DNA of 64,000 nucleotides from Lentibacillus sp. Marseille-P4043 (GTDB lineage Bacteria > Bacillota > Bacilli > Bacillales > Amphibacillaceae): positions 2,329,353 through 2,393,352 of the forward strand of contig NZ_LT984884.1 of the NCBI RefSeq assembly GCF_900258515.1, given 5' to 3'. This document shows, in pieces, positions 54,547-63,110 of this stretch (position 1 is the first letter of the stretch; each line of letters starts with the position of its first letter). The notes beneath the pieces are model-generated. The model ran no database searches, was not told where the DNA came from, and saw only the letters and a program-made list of their open reading frames with translations. The position numbers were made by a program, and so were the translations under genes.

Positions 54547-54771
54547 TTAGAGCTTTAATTCCCCCATACGAAGGAGCTCTACTACTGCTTGTGAACGCCC
54601 CTTGACTCCTAATTTTTGCATAGCATTTGAAATATGGTTTCGGACAGTCTTCTCAGATATAAACAATTCCTGGGCAATTTCTTTTGTTGTTTTGTCTTGT
54701 ACTAAGAGTTCGAATACTTCCTTTTCCCGTTTTGTTAATAGTTGCTTCGGTTTATACTCGTTGTCCTTCAA
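54547..54771 (-). CDS. gerE: Spore germination/late sporulation regulator GerE
   Basis: A 74-residue LuxR-type DNA-binding protein made only of the helix-turn-helix domain: LLTKREKEVFELLVQDKTTKEIAQELFISEKTVRNHISNAMQKLGVKGRSQAVVELLRMGEL. In B. subtilis it acts in the mother cell with SigK to time spore-coat gene expression. AAGGAGGGG lies upstream on the minus strand. Confidence 0.96.
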   Translation of the reverse strand: MKDNEYKPKQLLTKREKEVFELLVQDKTTKEIAQELFISEKTVRNHISNAMQKLGVKGRSQAVVELLRMGELKL

Positions 54772-55042
54772 ATGTTAACCCCTCCTTACTGTCATAGAGC
54801 TGCAGAATGAAGGGCAATTATTTAGTCATTAATAGCTTATGAAAATGTATGTAATCGGTGAGCACAAATTGAAATGGCAGCTAGAAATATTCCAGCAAAT
54901 TAACAGTTATTCCGCTTAAGCAGGTAATAACTGCAACCCTATGTAATACAGTAGCAGTTTGTATGTTGCTAAATGGGCGCTTATACTATTCTTGTGTTAA
55001 AATAAGAAAAGAGTTTGAGCATATGTACGGGAGGTAACCCAC

Positions 55043-55495
55043 TTGAAAAATGAAATCTCAACAGAATCGGTAGCTGATTTAGAAAAAAGATTGCGTTATA
55101 TAGCAGGTGTTATCAAGCAAAATGGTCGGAAAATATTAGCGAATTATCCCATCACCTCTCCGCAGTTTATTGCTCTACAGTGGCTAATTGATGAAGGTGA
55201 TTTAACAATAGGAGAACTATCGAGAAAGAATGGATTGGCATTTAGTACGACAACTGACTTAGTCGATCGGATGGAAAAAAACAAACTAGTGGAACGAAAG
55301 CGAGATACCAATGATCGACGTGTTGTACGGATACGTGTTTTAAAAAAAGGAAAAACCATTATTGAAGAGGTTATTACGAAACGACAAGAGTATTTAGGTG
55401 AAGTTTTAAAAAGTTTCTCACTTGAACAGACAAGTGCCCTAAACGAGCTATTAACAATATTATATGAACAAATGAAAAGCATACACGAAAACTAA
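55043..55495 (+). CDS. ysmB: MarR-family transcriptional regulator (YsmB-like)
   Basis: A 150-residue winged-helix regulator. The DNA-binding part is LTIGELSRKNGLAFSTTTDLVDRMEKNKLVERKRDTNDRRVVRIRVLKKG, with the DRR wing typical of MarR. TTG start, GGAGG eight bases upstream. It precedes murI by 22 bases as ysmB precedes racE in B. subtilis; its targets are unknown. Confidence 0.9.
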   Translation: MKNEISTESVADLEKRLRYIAGVIKQNGRKILANYPITSPQFIALQWLIDEGDLTIGELSRKNGLAFSTTTDLVDRMEKNKLVERKRDTNDRRVVRIRVLKKGKTIIEEVITKRQEYLGEVLKSFSLEQTSALNELLTILYEQMKSIHEN

Positions 55496-55517
55496 CAGCA
55501 AAGATGAGGCGATTTTT

Positions 55518-56333
55518 TTGGATTCGGCAATTGGAGTTATTGATTCGGGAGTTGGAGGCTTAACAGTTGCGCATGAGCTTATGCGTCAGCTGCCAAAAGA
55601 AAAATTAATTTATCTGGGTGATACATTGAGATGCCCATATGGACCGAGGTCAAAAGAAGAAGTAAAAAAATTCACCTGGGAAATGGTCGAATTTTTATTA
55701 AAGAAGAAGATAAAAATGTTAGTTGTAGCTTGTAATACTGCTACCGCTTTTACACTAACAGAGCTACAAGAAGAATTACCAATTCCGGTAATAGGTGTTA
55801 TCCAGCCTGGAGCACGGGCAGCGATCAAATCTACGGAAAATGGCTATATTGGTGTAATTGGAACAGAAGGGACAATTAACAGTAATGCATACCCGGAATC
55901 TTTAAAGAACATTCGGGCAGATATCCATGTGAACGCCTTAGCATGTCCGATGTTTGTTCCAATGGTGGAGCGAGGAATAATAGCAGGTAAAAAAGCACAG
56001 CAAGTCGTTAAGGAAGCGTTACAACCGTTACAAGAAAAAAATCATATGGATACATTGATACTTGGGTGTACACACTATCCATTACTTAAAAATACTATTC
56101 AAGAAGTAATAGGCAGCCATGTAACTGTTATTTCCTCAAGTGAAGAAACTGCCAGGGAAATAAGTACAATTTTAGAATTCCGCAATTTGTTATATAGAGG
56201 TAATCGGTTTCCAAATCATCAATTTTATACGACAGGGGATTTAACAATTTTTAGTAGAATAGCGAAAGAAATTTTTAAAACATCCATAAGTGATTTTAAA
56301 ACCGTTTCAATTGAAAAAGCAGTCATTAGTTAA
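55518..56333 (+). CDS. murI: Glutamate racemase
   Basis: Makes D-glutamate for peptidoglycan. The 271-residue protein has DSGVGGLTV at the N-terminus and the two catalytic cysteines Cys72 (ACNTATA) and Cys184 (GCTHYPLL). The TTG start follows GAGG at eight bases. It corresponds to racE of B. subtilis. A terminator follows directly after the stop. Confidence 0.96.
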   Translation: MDSAIGVIDSGVGGLTVAHELMRQLPKEKLIYLGDTLRCPYGPRSKEEVKKFTWEMVEFLLKKKIKMLVVACNTATAFTLTELQEELPIPVIGVIQPGARAAIKSTENGYIGVIGTEGTINSNAYPESLKNIRADIHVNALACPMFVPMVERGIIAGKKAQQVVKEALQPLQEKNHMDTLILGCTHYPLLKNTIQEVIGSHVTVISSSEETAREISTILEFRNLLYRGNRFPNHQFYTTGDLTIFSRIAKEIFKTSISDFKTVSIEKAVIS

Positions 56334-56363
56334 TATCAAGATTATGCAATCTTGATATTTTTT
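56332..56363 (+). terminator. Terminator after murI
   Basis: AATATCAAGATT and AATCTTGATATT, a 12-bp perfect stem with a 4-base loop, then TTTTTT; the left arm includes the stop codon end. Confidence 0.92.
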
Positions 56364-56435
56364 CTGTAATGATTGGTCTAATTTTACGATGGGCTCGTAT
56401 ATATAATAGTACAAACCATCGTAGGAGGGAAAATC

Positions 56436-57521
56436 ATGAAGAAGCGCGGCATATTACTTTTGGCTGGAATAATGAGCATTTCCATCATATTGACAGGCTG
56501 TTTTGAGGGGGAACAATCATTAGAGAAGATGGATCCGCCACAAGATGCAGAAAAGGTAAATAACCTAGAAAATGCAAAGTCAGATGGGAAGGCTGAAAAT
56601 GGAAAGGATAAGGCAGATGAAAATGAGGACGCAACCGAAGAAACGGTTGAGCGGCAATTATTTTTGATTGATGCAAATGGAATGGTTGCACCTCAAACAT
56701 TGGAAATACCGAAAAACGATTCAAAAGAAGTTGCTTCACAGGCGCTGGAGTATTTAGTTAAAGATGGTCCAGTCGCTAATTTGTTGCCAAATGGATTTCA
56801 AGCAGTTCTGCCAGTAGGAACCGAAATTCTAGGATTGGATTTAGAAGAAAATGGCACATTAATCGTAGATGTCTCGAAGGAATTTGAGGATTATGAAGCA
56901 AAAAATGAATTGAAAATACTGCAAGCAATGACATATACATTAACACAATTTGATAGTGTCGATAAAATCCAGTTGCGCATAAATGGATATCCTCAAGAAG
57001 AAATGCCTGTAAATGGAACGCCAATTGGGGAAGGCTATTCAAGAGCAAATGGTATTAATTTAACGGATACAGATACAATTGATCTGATTGATAGTAAAGC
57101 AGTAACCATGTATTATCCTACTGAATATAATGATTCAAAATACTTTGTCCCAATAACCGAACATATAAAAGCGGATGAAGAGGAACTTTATCGTTCGATA
57201 GTTACTTCGTTATTCAATGGTCCGGGGTATAATGTCAATACAAAACAGGTTTTTAATTCCGGCGTATCTCTGACTGCTGATCCGACACTAGACAGTGGAG
57301 TTCTGGAATTGGTTTTTAACAAAAAAATTATGGAAGATGCGGAAAAAACAATGATATCGAATGATGTTATGGGTACGCTCGTTCGAACCCTAACGGAACA
57401 GCAGAATGTTGAAGCTGTACAGGTAAAAGTAGAGAATGTGGAGAAACTATTTAATGAAAATGGGGAAGAATATAATAAACCGGTAACCAAGGAAATGATT
57501 TCACCAACTGAAAAATTATAA
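56436..57521 (+). CDS. gerM: Germination/sporulation lipoprotein GerM
   Basis: A 361-residue exported lipoprotein. The signal MKKRGILLLAGIMSISIILTGC has a lipobox (ILTGC) with Cys22 as lipidation site. A charged linker (about 23-70) leads to two GerMN domains (about 75-200 and 225-345), each with the VASQALEYLVKDGP or ELYRSIVTSLFNGPGY start. In B. subtilis GerM is needed for normal sporulation and germination. GAGGG precedes the ATG; gene order murI-gerM-rph is conserved. Confidence 0.94.
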   Translation: MKKRGILLLAGIMSISIILTGCFEGEQSLEKMDPPQDAEKVNNLENAKSDGKAENGKDKADENEDATEETVERQLFLIDANGMVAPQTLEIPKNDSKEVASQALEYLVKDGPVANLLPNGFQAVLPVGTEILGLDLEENGTLIVDVSKEFEDYEAKNELKILQAMTYTLTQFDSVDKIQLRINGYPQEEMPVNGTPIGEGYSRANGINLTDTDTIDLIDSKAVTMYYPTEYNDSKYFVPITEHIKADEEELYRSIVTSLFNGPGYNVNTKQVFNSGVSLTADPTLDSGVLELVFNKKIMEDAEKTMISNDVMGTLVRTLTEQQNVEAVQVKVENVEKLFNENGEEYNKPVTKEMISPTEKL

Positions 57522-57524
57522 ACA

Positions 57525-57556
57525 GGGATGGCTGGATTGAACAGCCTCCTTTTTTA
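57525..57556 (+). terminator. Terminator after gerM
   Basis: GGATGGCTG and CAGCCTCC pair with one bulge, followed by TTTTTT. Confidence 0.75.
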
Positions 57557-57691
57557 TTTGGAAATTAAGAGGTATGCAGAATAGGGAAATATAAAAGTTG
57601 AACTGATTTCTAATTCAGCTCTGATGTATGATCGTGTTGCGATAGTGAAAAATATGTTACGATAATGGTTGATACAAGGAGGAGTTATTAT

Positions 57692-58465
57692 ATGAGAAAT
57701 GACCAGCGTAGTACAAATAGTTTACGACCAATTACCATCATATCTGATTTTGTAAAACATCCGGAGGGATCCGTTTTAATACAAGTTGGTGACACGAAAG
57801 TAATATGTAATGCAAGCATCGAAGACAAAGTTCCTCCATTTATGCGCGGACAGGGGAAGGGCTGGATAACAGCAGAGTATGCAATGTTACCTCGAGCCAC
57901 TGACCGACGGAATATTCGTGAATCATCTAAGGGTAAAGTAAGTGGCAGGACAATGGAAATCCAACGATTAATTGGCAGGTCATTACGAGCAGTTGTTGAC
58001 TTAGAAAAGATTGGGGAACGCACCGTCTGGGTGGATTGTGATGTTATTCAAGCAGACGGCGGGACACGAACTGCGTCAATTACAGGGGCGTTTGTTGCTG
58101 TTGTACAAGCTTTTGGTAAACTTTTGGAGAATAAAACGTTAACTAAAATGCCGGTTACAGATTATTTGGCTGCAACTTCTGTAGGAGTTTTACCTGACAG
58201 GACAGAAATATTAGATTTGAATTATGAAGAAGATGCAAAAGCAGATGTTGATATGAATATAGTCATGACGGGCGCCGGTGAATTTGTCGAAATCCAAGGG
58301 ACAGGTGAAGAGGCAACATTTACAATGAATCAATTGCAAACAATGCTTGAACTTGCATCAGATGGATTGTCGGAAATTATTGAAAAACAAAAAGAAATAT
58401 TAGGTGAATTAGCAAATAGAATTGGAGAGACAGCACCAAATAATTCTACAGGAGCAGGCAGATGA
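57692..58465 (+). CDS. rph: Ribonuclease PH
   Basis: Phosphorolytic 3' exonuclease that trims tRNA precursors. Residues from ATG 57692 read [16 protein letters not shown], with GGAGGAG upstream; an earlier in-frame start at 57665 lacks a site. The phosphate-binding arginine cluster lies in [36 protein letters not shown], and [19 protein letters not shown] is the active-site segment. 257 residues. The stop overlaps the rdgB start by 4 bases. Confidence 0.96.
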   Translation: MRNDQRSTNSLRPITIISDFVKHPEGSVLIQVGDTKVICNASIEDKVPPFMRGQGKGWITAEYAMLPRATDRRNIRESSKGKVSGRTMEIQRLIGRSLRAVVDLEKIGERTVWVDCDVIQADGGTRTASITGAFVAVVQAFGKLLENKTLTKMPVTDYLAATSVGVLPDRTEILDLNYEEDAKADVDMNIVMTGAGEFVEIQGTGEEATFTMNQLQTMLELASDGLSEIIEKQKEILGELANRIGETAPNNSTGAGR

Positions 58466-59052
58466 ACCAAATAATTATTGCGACAAAAAATCAAGGAAAA
58501 GCAAAAGAGTTTAATGATTTTTTCGCGCCGTTTGGCTGGAATGCAATTTCGCTCTTGGATCTGCCTGAAACAATACCAGATGTGGAAGAAACAGGTACTA
58601 CTTTTGAAGAAAACGCTGCTCTAAAGGCAGAAACTATTGCAAACAGAATGGGGACTCCTGTTCTGGCCGATGATTCGGGATTGGTGATTGATGCATTGGA
58701 TGGACAACCAGGCATCTACTCTGCGCGATATGCAGGACTGGAAAAAAATGATCAAGCAAACATTAATAAGGTATTAAAGGAATTAGATAACGTCCAACTT
58801 AATCAGCGGCGCGCACGTTTTGTTTGTGTACTCGCCATTGCCCGACCAAATCAACAAACTACATTTCACAAAGGAGTTTGTGAAGGGAAAATCGCACTTT
58901 CACCTAAAGGTTCACATGGCTTCGGCTATGATCCAATTTTTATTCCCGAAGGCTATATGAAAACAATGGCTCAATTAACACCAGATGAGAAAAATAAAAT
59001 AAGTCATCGTCAGAAGGCGATTTCCCAATTAGAGCCTGGATTTTTAACGTAG
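58462..59052 (+). CDS. rdgB: XTP/dITP diphosphatase
   Basis: Removes non-canonical purine nucleotides (dITP, XTP) from the pool. It is a 196-residue Ham1/RdgB-like protein with [53 protein letters not shown] and [11 protein letters not shown]. It overlaps rph by ATGA and is followed by ysnB; equals ysnA of B. subtilis. Confidence 0.95.
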   Translation: MNQIIIATKNQGKAKEFNDFFAPFGWNAISLLDLPETIPDVEETGTTFEENAALKAETIANRMGTPVLADDSGLVIDALDGQPGIYSARYAGLEKNDQANINKVLKELDNVQLNQRRARFVCVLAIARPNQQTTFHKGVCEGKIALSPKGSHGFGYDPIFIPEGYMKTMAQLTPDEKNKISHRQKAISQLEPGFLT

Positions 59053-59101
59053 TTTTTCAAGAGAATGATGTCATTATATGTATTAAAAGAGGTGGATTGT
59101 A

Positions 59102-59611
59102 TTGCCAAAAATTTTAATAGTTAGTGATAGCCATGGTCTAACGAACGAACTTGAACAAATAAAAGAAAACTTAGCAGTTGATTATATGATCCATTGTGGC
59201 GATTCTGAACTGGATTTAGATGCGCCAGAACTTTCAGGATTTGTTAAAGTAGCAGGAAACTGTGATTTTGACACTAGATTTCCCGATGAACAGCTTGTAA
59301 CAGTAGCAAATATAAATGTCTATATAACGCATGGACATCTGTATCAAGTAAAGAGAAATCTAATGCCACTTTCGTATCGTGCTCAAGAAACAGGAGCTCG
59401 TGTTGTCTGTTTTGGACATACCCATATTGCTGGAGCTGAGAAATCTGGTGATCAATTGTTTATTAATCCCGGAAGTATTCGCCTTCCTAAAGGTAGACAA
59501 GAAAAAACGTATGCGCTTATGGAATGGAGCACAGAAGACGATGTAACTGTATTTTTTTACACAGTTGCTGGAGAAATAGTGGATGAGCTTACATACCACA
59601 CCACTTTTTAA
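59102..59611 (+). CDS. ysnB: YsnB-like metallophosphoesterase
   Basis: A 169-residue calcineurin-like phosphoesterase of the YfcE/MJ0936 type. Metal ligands are Asp9 and His11 (SDSHG), Asp34 (HCGDSE), Asn in VAGNCD, His in YITHGH and the GHTH pair. TTG start with GAGGTGG seven bases upstream. Substrate unknown, cyclic or simple phosphodiesters in related proteins. It ends the rph-rdgB-ysnB unit. Confidence 0.9.
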   Translation: MPKILIVSDSHGLTNELEQIKENLAVDYMIHCGDSELDLDAPELSGFVKVAGNCDFDTRFPDEQLVTVANINVYITHGHLYQVKRNLMPLSYRAQETGARVVCFGHTHIAGAEKSGDQLFINPGSIRLPKGRQEKTYALMEWSTEDDVTVFFYTVAGEIVDELTYHTTF

Positions 59612-59613
59612 AC

Positions 59614-59669
59614 TGTGTAAAGGCTTATCAATAGCTAGAGGAACATCTGAAATTGGTAAGCCTTTACAG
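59614..59669 (+). terminator. Hairpin after ysnB
   Basis: GTAAAGGCTTATCAAT and ATTGGTAAGCCTTTAC form a long stem with a G-U or mismatch pair and a 19-base loop. The following T-run is broken (TTATTTTG). Confidence 0.7.
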
Positions 59670-59687
59670 TTATTTTGAATTTATGTA

Positions 59688-59716
59688 TTGACAAAAAAGC
59701 CATTAGTAGATATAAT
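59688..59716 (+). promoter_or_regulatory. Promoter of the tRNA-Gly/tRNA-Arg transcript
   Basis: TTGACA (59688-59693), exactly 17 bases, TATAAT (59711-59716): full consensus. It stands upstream of both the truncated and the intact tRNA-Gly copy. Confidence 0.9.
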
Positions 59717-59765
59717 AATTCTTGTCTCTTAAAAAAGTATCTATAGTTACTAATTCTTAGATATG

Positions 59766-60004
59766 TTAGAAGATGCCGGGCTACGTTGAACTCGAATAAT
59801 ATTTAATTGATACTAAATGCGGGTGTAGTTTAGTGGTAAAACCTCAGCCACGAGCAAAACATCCACCGAGTAAACTGCGAGTTGCCCCGAAGCACAAAAC
59901 AGCCTTGAATAAACTAGAAGATGTAGGGGCATGTTGAACGTAAATAAAATTTAATATTTAATTGATACTAAATGCGGGTGTAGTTTAGTGGTAAAACCTC
60001 AGCC
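59766..60004. repeat. Direct duplication covering the 5' half of tRNA-Gly
   Basis: Two copies, 59766-59849 and 59914-60004. The last 52 bases of each (59798-59849 and 59953-60004) are identical and end at the same tRNA position; the earlier part is similar (TAGAAGATG, then GTTGAAC) but diverged. The 64 bases between the copies have no recognised gene. Confidence 0.85.
59819..59849 (+). pseudogene. Truncated tRNA-Gly (5' half only)
   Basis: 31 bases identical to the start of the intact tRNA-Gly: 5' acceptor strand, D arm and left side of the anticodon stem. After CAGCC the sequence continues as ACGAGCAAAA, without anticodon, T arm or 3' acceptor strand, so no tRNA can form. It is transcribed from the same promoter. 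Confidence 0.85.
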
Positions 60005-60047
60005 TTCCAAGCTGATGATGAGGGTTCGATTCCCTTCACCCGCTCCA
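59974..60047 (+). tRNA. tRNA-Gly (anticodon TCC)
   Basis: Complete cloverleaf: acceptor GCGGGTG/CACCCGC, D arm GTTTAGTGGTAAAAC, anticodon loop CTTCCAA with TCC at 60006-60008, T arm AGGGTTCGATTCCCT. The 3' CCA is encoded (60045-60047). Reads GGA and probably other Gly codons. Confidence 0.97.
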
Positions 60048-60061
60048 TACATAATTGAAAT

Positions 60062-60135
60062 GTCCCAGTAGCTCAGCAGGATAGAGCAACAGCCTTCTAA
60101 GCTGTGGGTCGCAGGTTCGAATCCTGCCTGGGACG
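60062..60135 (+). tRNA. tRNA-Arg (anticodon TCT)
   Basis: Cloverleaf with acceptor GTCCCAG/CTGGGAC, anticodon loop CTTCTAA with TCT at 60096-60098 and T arm GCAGGTTCGAATCCTGC, ending in discriminator G. The next bases are TCA, so CCA must be added after transcription. Reads AGA/AGG. Confidence 0.96.
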
Positions 60136-60147
60136 TCACCGAGCAAG

Positions 60148-60183
60148 AGAAACCTATACTGATTTAGATAGGTTTCTTTTTTT
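60148..60183 (+). terminator. Terminator after the tRNA pair
   Basis: AGAAACCTAT and ATAGGTTTCT, a 10-bp stem with T7 following. A partial echo, AGATAGGTTTCGTTTTT, is present 30 bases further on. Confidence 0.92.
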
Positions 60184-60282
60184 ACATATAAAAGAAACGC
60201 AGATAGGTTTCGTTTTTATTGCGTTCGGGTATGTATATTCCGTATTATAATATAACATAGTAAAAACGAAAGGGGTGATGGG

Positions 60283-61260
60283 ATGCACGAACACGATAAT
60301 GTAATACTCTTTCCTAAATGGAAAGTAATACTTGAAGAAGAGAGTTTAGTTGCGCTTAAAGAAAAAAGATATGATGAAGCATTAAAAAAATTAAATAAGT
60401 TATTAGATTATCACGTTAATAACCATGAAATTATTATTGGGAAATTGATTTGTTTGATGGAATTAGCTTATTATGATGAAGCACAAGACTTGTGTGAGGA
60501 GCTACTTGTTCAGAAAGATGAGAATTATTTTCAATATGTACATATTTATTTAACTTTGCTGTTCCAGACAAGCCAGTATAATTTACTACTAGAACAAGTA
60601 GATTATGAATTTCAAACAGAAAAAGTACCAAGTCCATATCGAGAACAATTTGAGCAGTTATACGATATGAGTCAAAAAATGAATGATCAATTGAAAGATG
60701 AAAAAATGATGAAGTACATAAATGAATTTGTGCAAGCAATTGAAGATCAGGATCATATGAAACAATGGCGGTTGGTCGAGAATATGCGAAATATAAAGGC
60801 TCAGCCAAAACAAAAAATGATTGTTCCACTACTGACCGACGATACGATTCATCCAGTTACAAAAACAGCGATTTTTCAATGGTTGCAGGAGATGAATATT
60901 GCGCAATCGTTTGATATACATAAACTAGGTTTGCAACTAACCGTAAACCCAGTAGACATTGCCGAATTAAACATACACACAATGGTTAAACAAACGTTCT
61001 TATTAATCATCGAGTTGGAACAAACTAATCCAACACTATTTCATTTACTAGAAAAAATACTACATCAATATGCCTATGTCCGTTATCCAATTATGCCACC
61101 GGGCGGAGATGCAGCTGCAATTGCTGATGCATTGATAACTATTGGTGAACAGTATTTGAATCTACCAGACAAGAATGAAGTAAAAAATGACAAAACGTTA
61201 CATTACATAGAAGAAATTAAAATGTGTGAAGCATTATATTTATCGATCATTGACGAATAG
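60283..61260 (+). CDS. ysoA: YsoA-like TPR-type protein
   Basis: A 325-residue soluble helical protein. The N-terminal half has tetratricopeptide-like helix pairs (ALKEKRYDEALKKLNKLLDYHVNN, then LICLMELAYYDEAQDLCEELLVQ), fitting a protein-interaction scaffold. The C-terminal half is helical without motif. It precedes tig as ysoA does in B. subtilis. GGGGTGATGGG precedes the ATG. Partners are unknown. Confidence 0.85.
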   Translation: MHEHDNVILFPKWKVILEEESLVALKEKRYDEALKKLNKLLDYHVNNHEIIIGKLICLMELAYYDEAQDLCEELLVQKDENYFQYVHIYLTLLFQTSQYNLLLEQVDYEFQTEKVPSPYREQFEQLYDMSQKMNDQLKDEKMMKYINEFVQAIEDQDHMKQWRLVENMRNIKAQPKQKMIVPLLTDDTIHPVTKTAIFQWLQEMNIAQSFDIHKLGLQLTVNPVDIAELNIHTMVKQTFLLIIELEQTNPTLFHLLEKILHQYAYVRYPIMPPGGDAAAIADALITIGEQYLNLPDKNEVKNDKTLHYIEEIKMCEALYLSIIDE

Positions 61261-61275
61261 ACCGTTAGTAAATGC

Positions 61276-61303
61276 TTGAAAGGGTTAGTAAATATGTTAT
61301 AAT
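61276..61303 (+). promoter_or_regulatory. Promoter of tig
   Basis: TTGAAA (61276-61281), 16 bases, TATAAT (61298-61303), about 100 bases before the tig start. Confidence 0.75.
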
Positions 61304-61406
61304 AAAATGGTTGTAAATTTGCAAGACATATAGCATATATGTAATTTGAAAATTAATGATTGTGAACAATTAATTAATGGGAATAATAGATTTTGGAGGG
61401 AATAGT

Positions 61407-62693
61407 ATGTCAGCAAAATGGGAAAAACAAGAGGGAAATGAAGGAGTATTAACGTTTGACGTTAGTGCCGAAGAATTTGATCGTGCATTAGATCAAGCAT
61501 TTAAGAAAGTCGTCAAAGAGGTACAAATTCCAGGATTTCGTAAGGGGAAAATACCTCGTAAAATTTTTGAAAATCGCTTTGGCGTAGAATCACTTTATCA
61601 AGATGCAGTTGACATTGTTTTACCTGATGCCTATATGAAGGCAGTGGAAACGACCGGTATTGAACCGATTGAACAACCATCAGTCGATATCGAAGAAATT
61701 GAAAAAGGAAAAGACCTTGTTTTTACAGCAAAAGTTACTGTTAAACCGGAAGTGACCCTTGGTGAATATAAAGGTCTTGAAGTGGAAGAGCAAGATGTAA
61801 CGGTGACGAATGAGGATGTTGATCATGAAATAGAACATCAACGTGAACATCATGCAGAGCTAATTGTCAAAGAAGAAGGAAAAATAGAACAAGGTGACAC
61901 TGTTGTGATGGACTTTGAAGGATTTATCGACGGTGAAGCATTTGACGGTGGAAAAGGTGAAAATCATTCATTAGAAATTGGTTCAGGTCAGTTTATTCCA
62001 GGATTTGAAGAAGAACTAGTTGGTAAAGAGTCGGGAGAAGATACTGAAATTGAAGTCACATTCCCGGAAGATTACCATGCAGAAGAATTGGCAGGTAAAA
62101 AAGCCACATTTAAAGTAACAATCCATGAAGTTAAAACAAAAGAGTTACCAGAACTTGATGATGAATTCGCAAAAGACGTTGATGAAGAAGTAGAAACATT
62201 AGATGAACTAAAAGCTAAGAAAAAGGAAGAATTAGAAGCACAGAAGAAACAAGATGCCGAAAATCAAAAGCGTGAAACATTAATTGAAAAAGCATCTGAA
62301 AACGCAGAAGTAGATATCCCGTCTGCAATGGTTGATACAGAACTTGATCGCATGTTAAAAGAGTTTGAACAGCGTCTGCAAATGCAAGGCATGACATTGG
62401 AAATGTACTTCCAATTCTCTGGACAAGACGAAAATGCATTGCGTGAACAAATGAAAGAAGATGCAGAAAAGCGTGTGAAAACAAATCTTACATTGGAAGC
62501 TATTTTCAATAATGAAGGACTAGAAGTAACCGATGCGGATGCAGATGCAGAACTTGAAAAAATGGCATCTATGTACGGTACAGATGTTGAACAGCTTAAA
62601 CAAATGTTGGGTGGAAACACGGACGCAATTAAAGAAGATCTTAAGTTCCAAAAGGCACTTGATTTCTTAGTTGATCAAAGCAAAACTGTATAA
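61407..62693 (+). CDS. tig: Trigger factor
   Basis: Ribosome-bound chaperone and prolyl isomerase for nascent chains. ATG 61407 has GGAGGG upstream; the frame open 10 codons earlier is not used. Order in the 428 residues: ribosome-binding domain with GFRKGK (43-48), FKBP-type PPIase domain (about 150-245; [26 protein letters not shown]) and the C-terminal helical chaperone domain. Strongly acidic composition. clpX follows. Confidence 0.97.
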   Translation: MSAKWEKQEGNEGVLTFDVSAEEFDRALDQAFKKVVKEVQIPGFRKGKIPRKIFENRFGVESLYQDAVDIVLPDAYMKAVETTGIEPIEQPSVDIEEIEKGKDLVFTAKVTVKPEVTLGEYKGLEVEEQDVTVTNEDVDHEIEHQREHHAELIVKEEGKIEQGDTVVMDFEGFIDGEAFDGGKGENHSLEIGSGQFIPGFEEELVGKESGEDTEIEVTFPEDYHAEELAGKKATFKVTIHEVKTKELPELDDEFAKDVDEEVETLDELKAKKKEELEAQKKQDAENQKRETLIEKASENAEVDIPSAMVDTELDRMLKEFEQRLQMQGMTLEMYFQFSGQDENALREQMKEDAEKRVKTNLTLEAIFNNEGLEVTDADADAELEKMASMYGTDVEQLKQMLGGNTDAIKEDLKFQKALDFLVDQSKTV

Positions 62694-62741
62694 ACAACGA
62701 TAAAGAACAACGTTTATTTACAATTAAAAAAGGAAAAATAG

Positions 62742-62774
62742 AAACAAGGTGCGAAGTTTTCGCGCCTTGTTTTC
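62742..62774 (+). terminator. Terminator after tig
   Basis: AACAAGGTGCGAA and TTCGCGCCTTGTT pair with one mismatch, followed by TTC. Confidence 0.75.
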
Positions 62775-62920
62775 ACTTAAAAAAATAAAAAATGTTGGAA
62801 TGAAGTAAAAAATACAATCTAGGCATTTGTTTTTGTCTGTGGAAAAGGATTTAGAGAGACTTTCTCTTTTGATTAGATTATTGTATTTGCCAATGCATAT
62901 AGTAAATACAGGCTTATGAT

Positions 62921-62948
62921 TTGACATTTTTATGAATTTCTCCATAAT
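62921..62948 (+). promoter_or_regulatory. Possible promoter of clpX
   Basis: TTGACA (62921-62926), 16 bases, CATAAT (62943-62948), giving a 5' leader of about 155 bases. The remaining 62775-63110 gap is AT-rich; no CIRCE or CtsR operator was recognised. Confidence 0.5.
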
Positions 62949-63110
62949 TAAAAAATAAAGATTAAAGTGAAGGTTATTTTTCCATGAGTAACTGGAAAAG
63001 GGATATTATTTTGTTTTCTATTTATGATCTGATATGATTGGCTAAGAAAGTTGAAACCGACGTAATAAAATCTCAGGAGCAAAGTGAAGTGAACTTTTAG
63101 GGGTGAAAAA

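Noticed and set aside
59819..60047. Prophage or genomic-island attachment site at tRNA-Gly
   Set aside because: The duplication is of the tRNA 5' half and only 155 bp apart; no integrase or phage genes are nearby.
62724..62945. 73-codon frame on the minus strand after tig
   Set aside because: It runs through the tig terminator, is Phe/Lys-rich and has no ribosome site.
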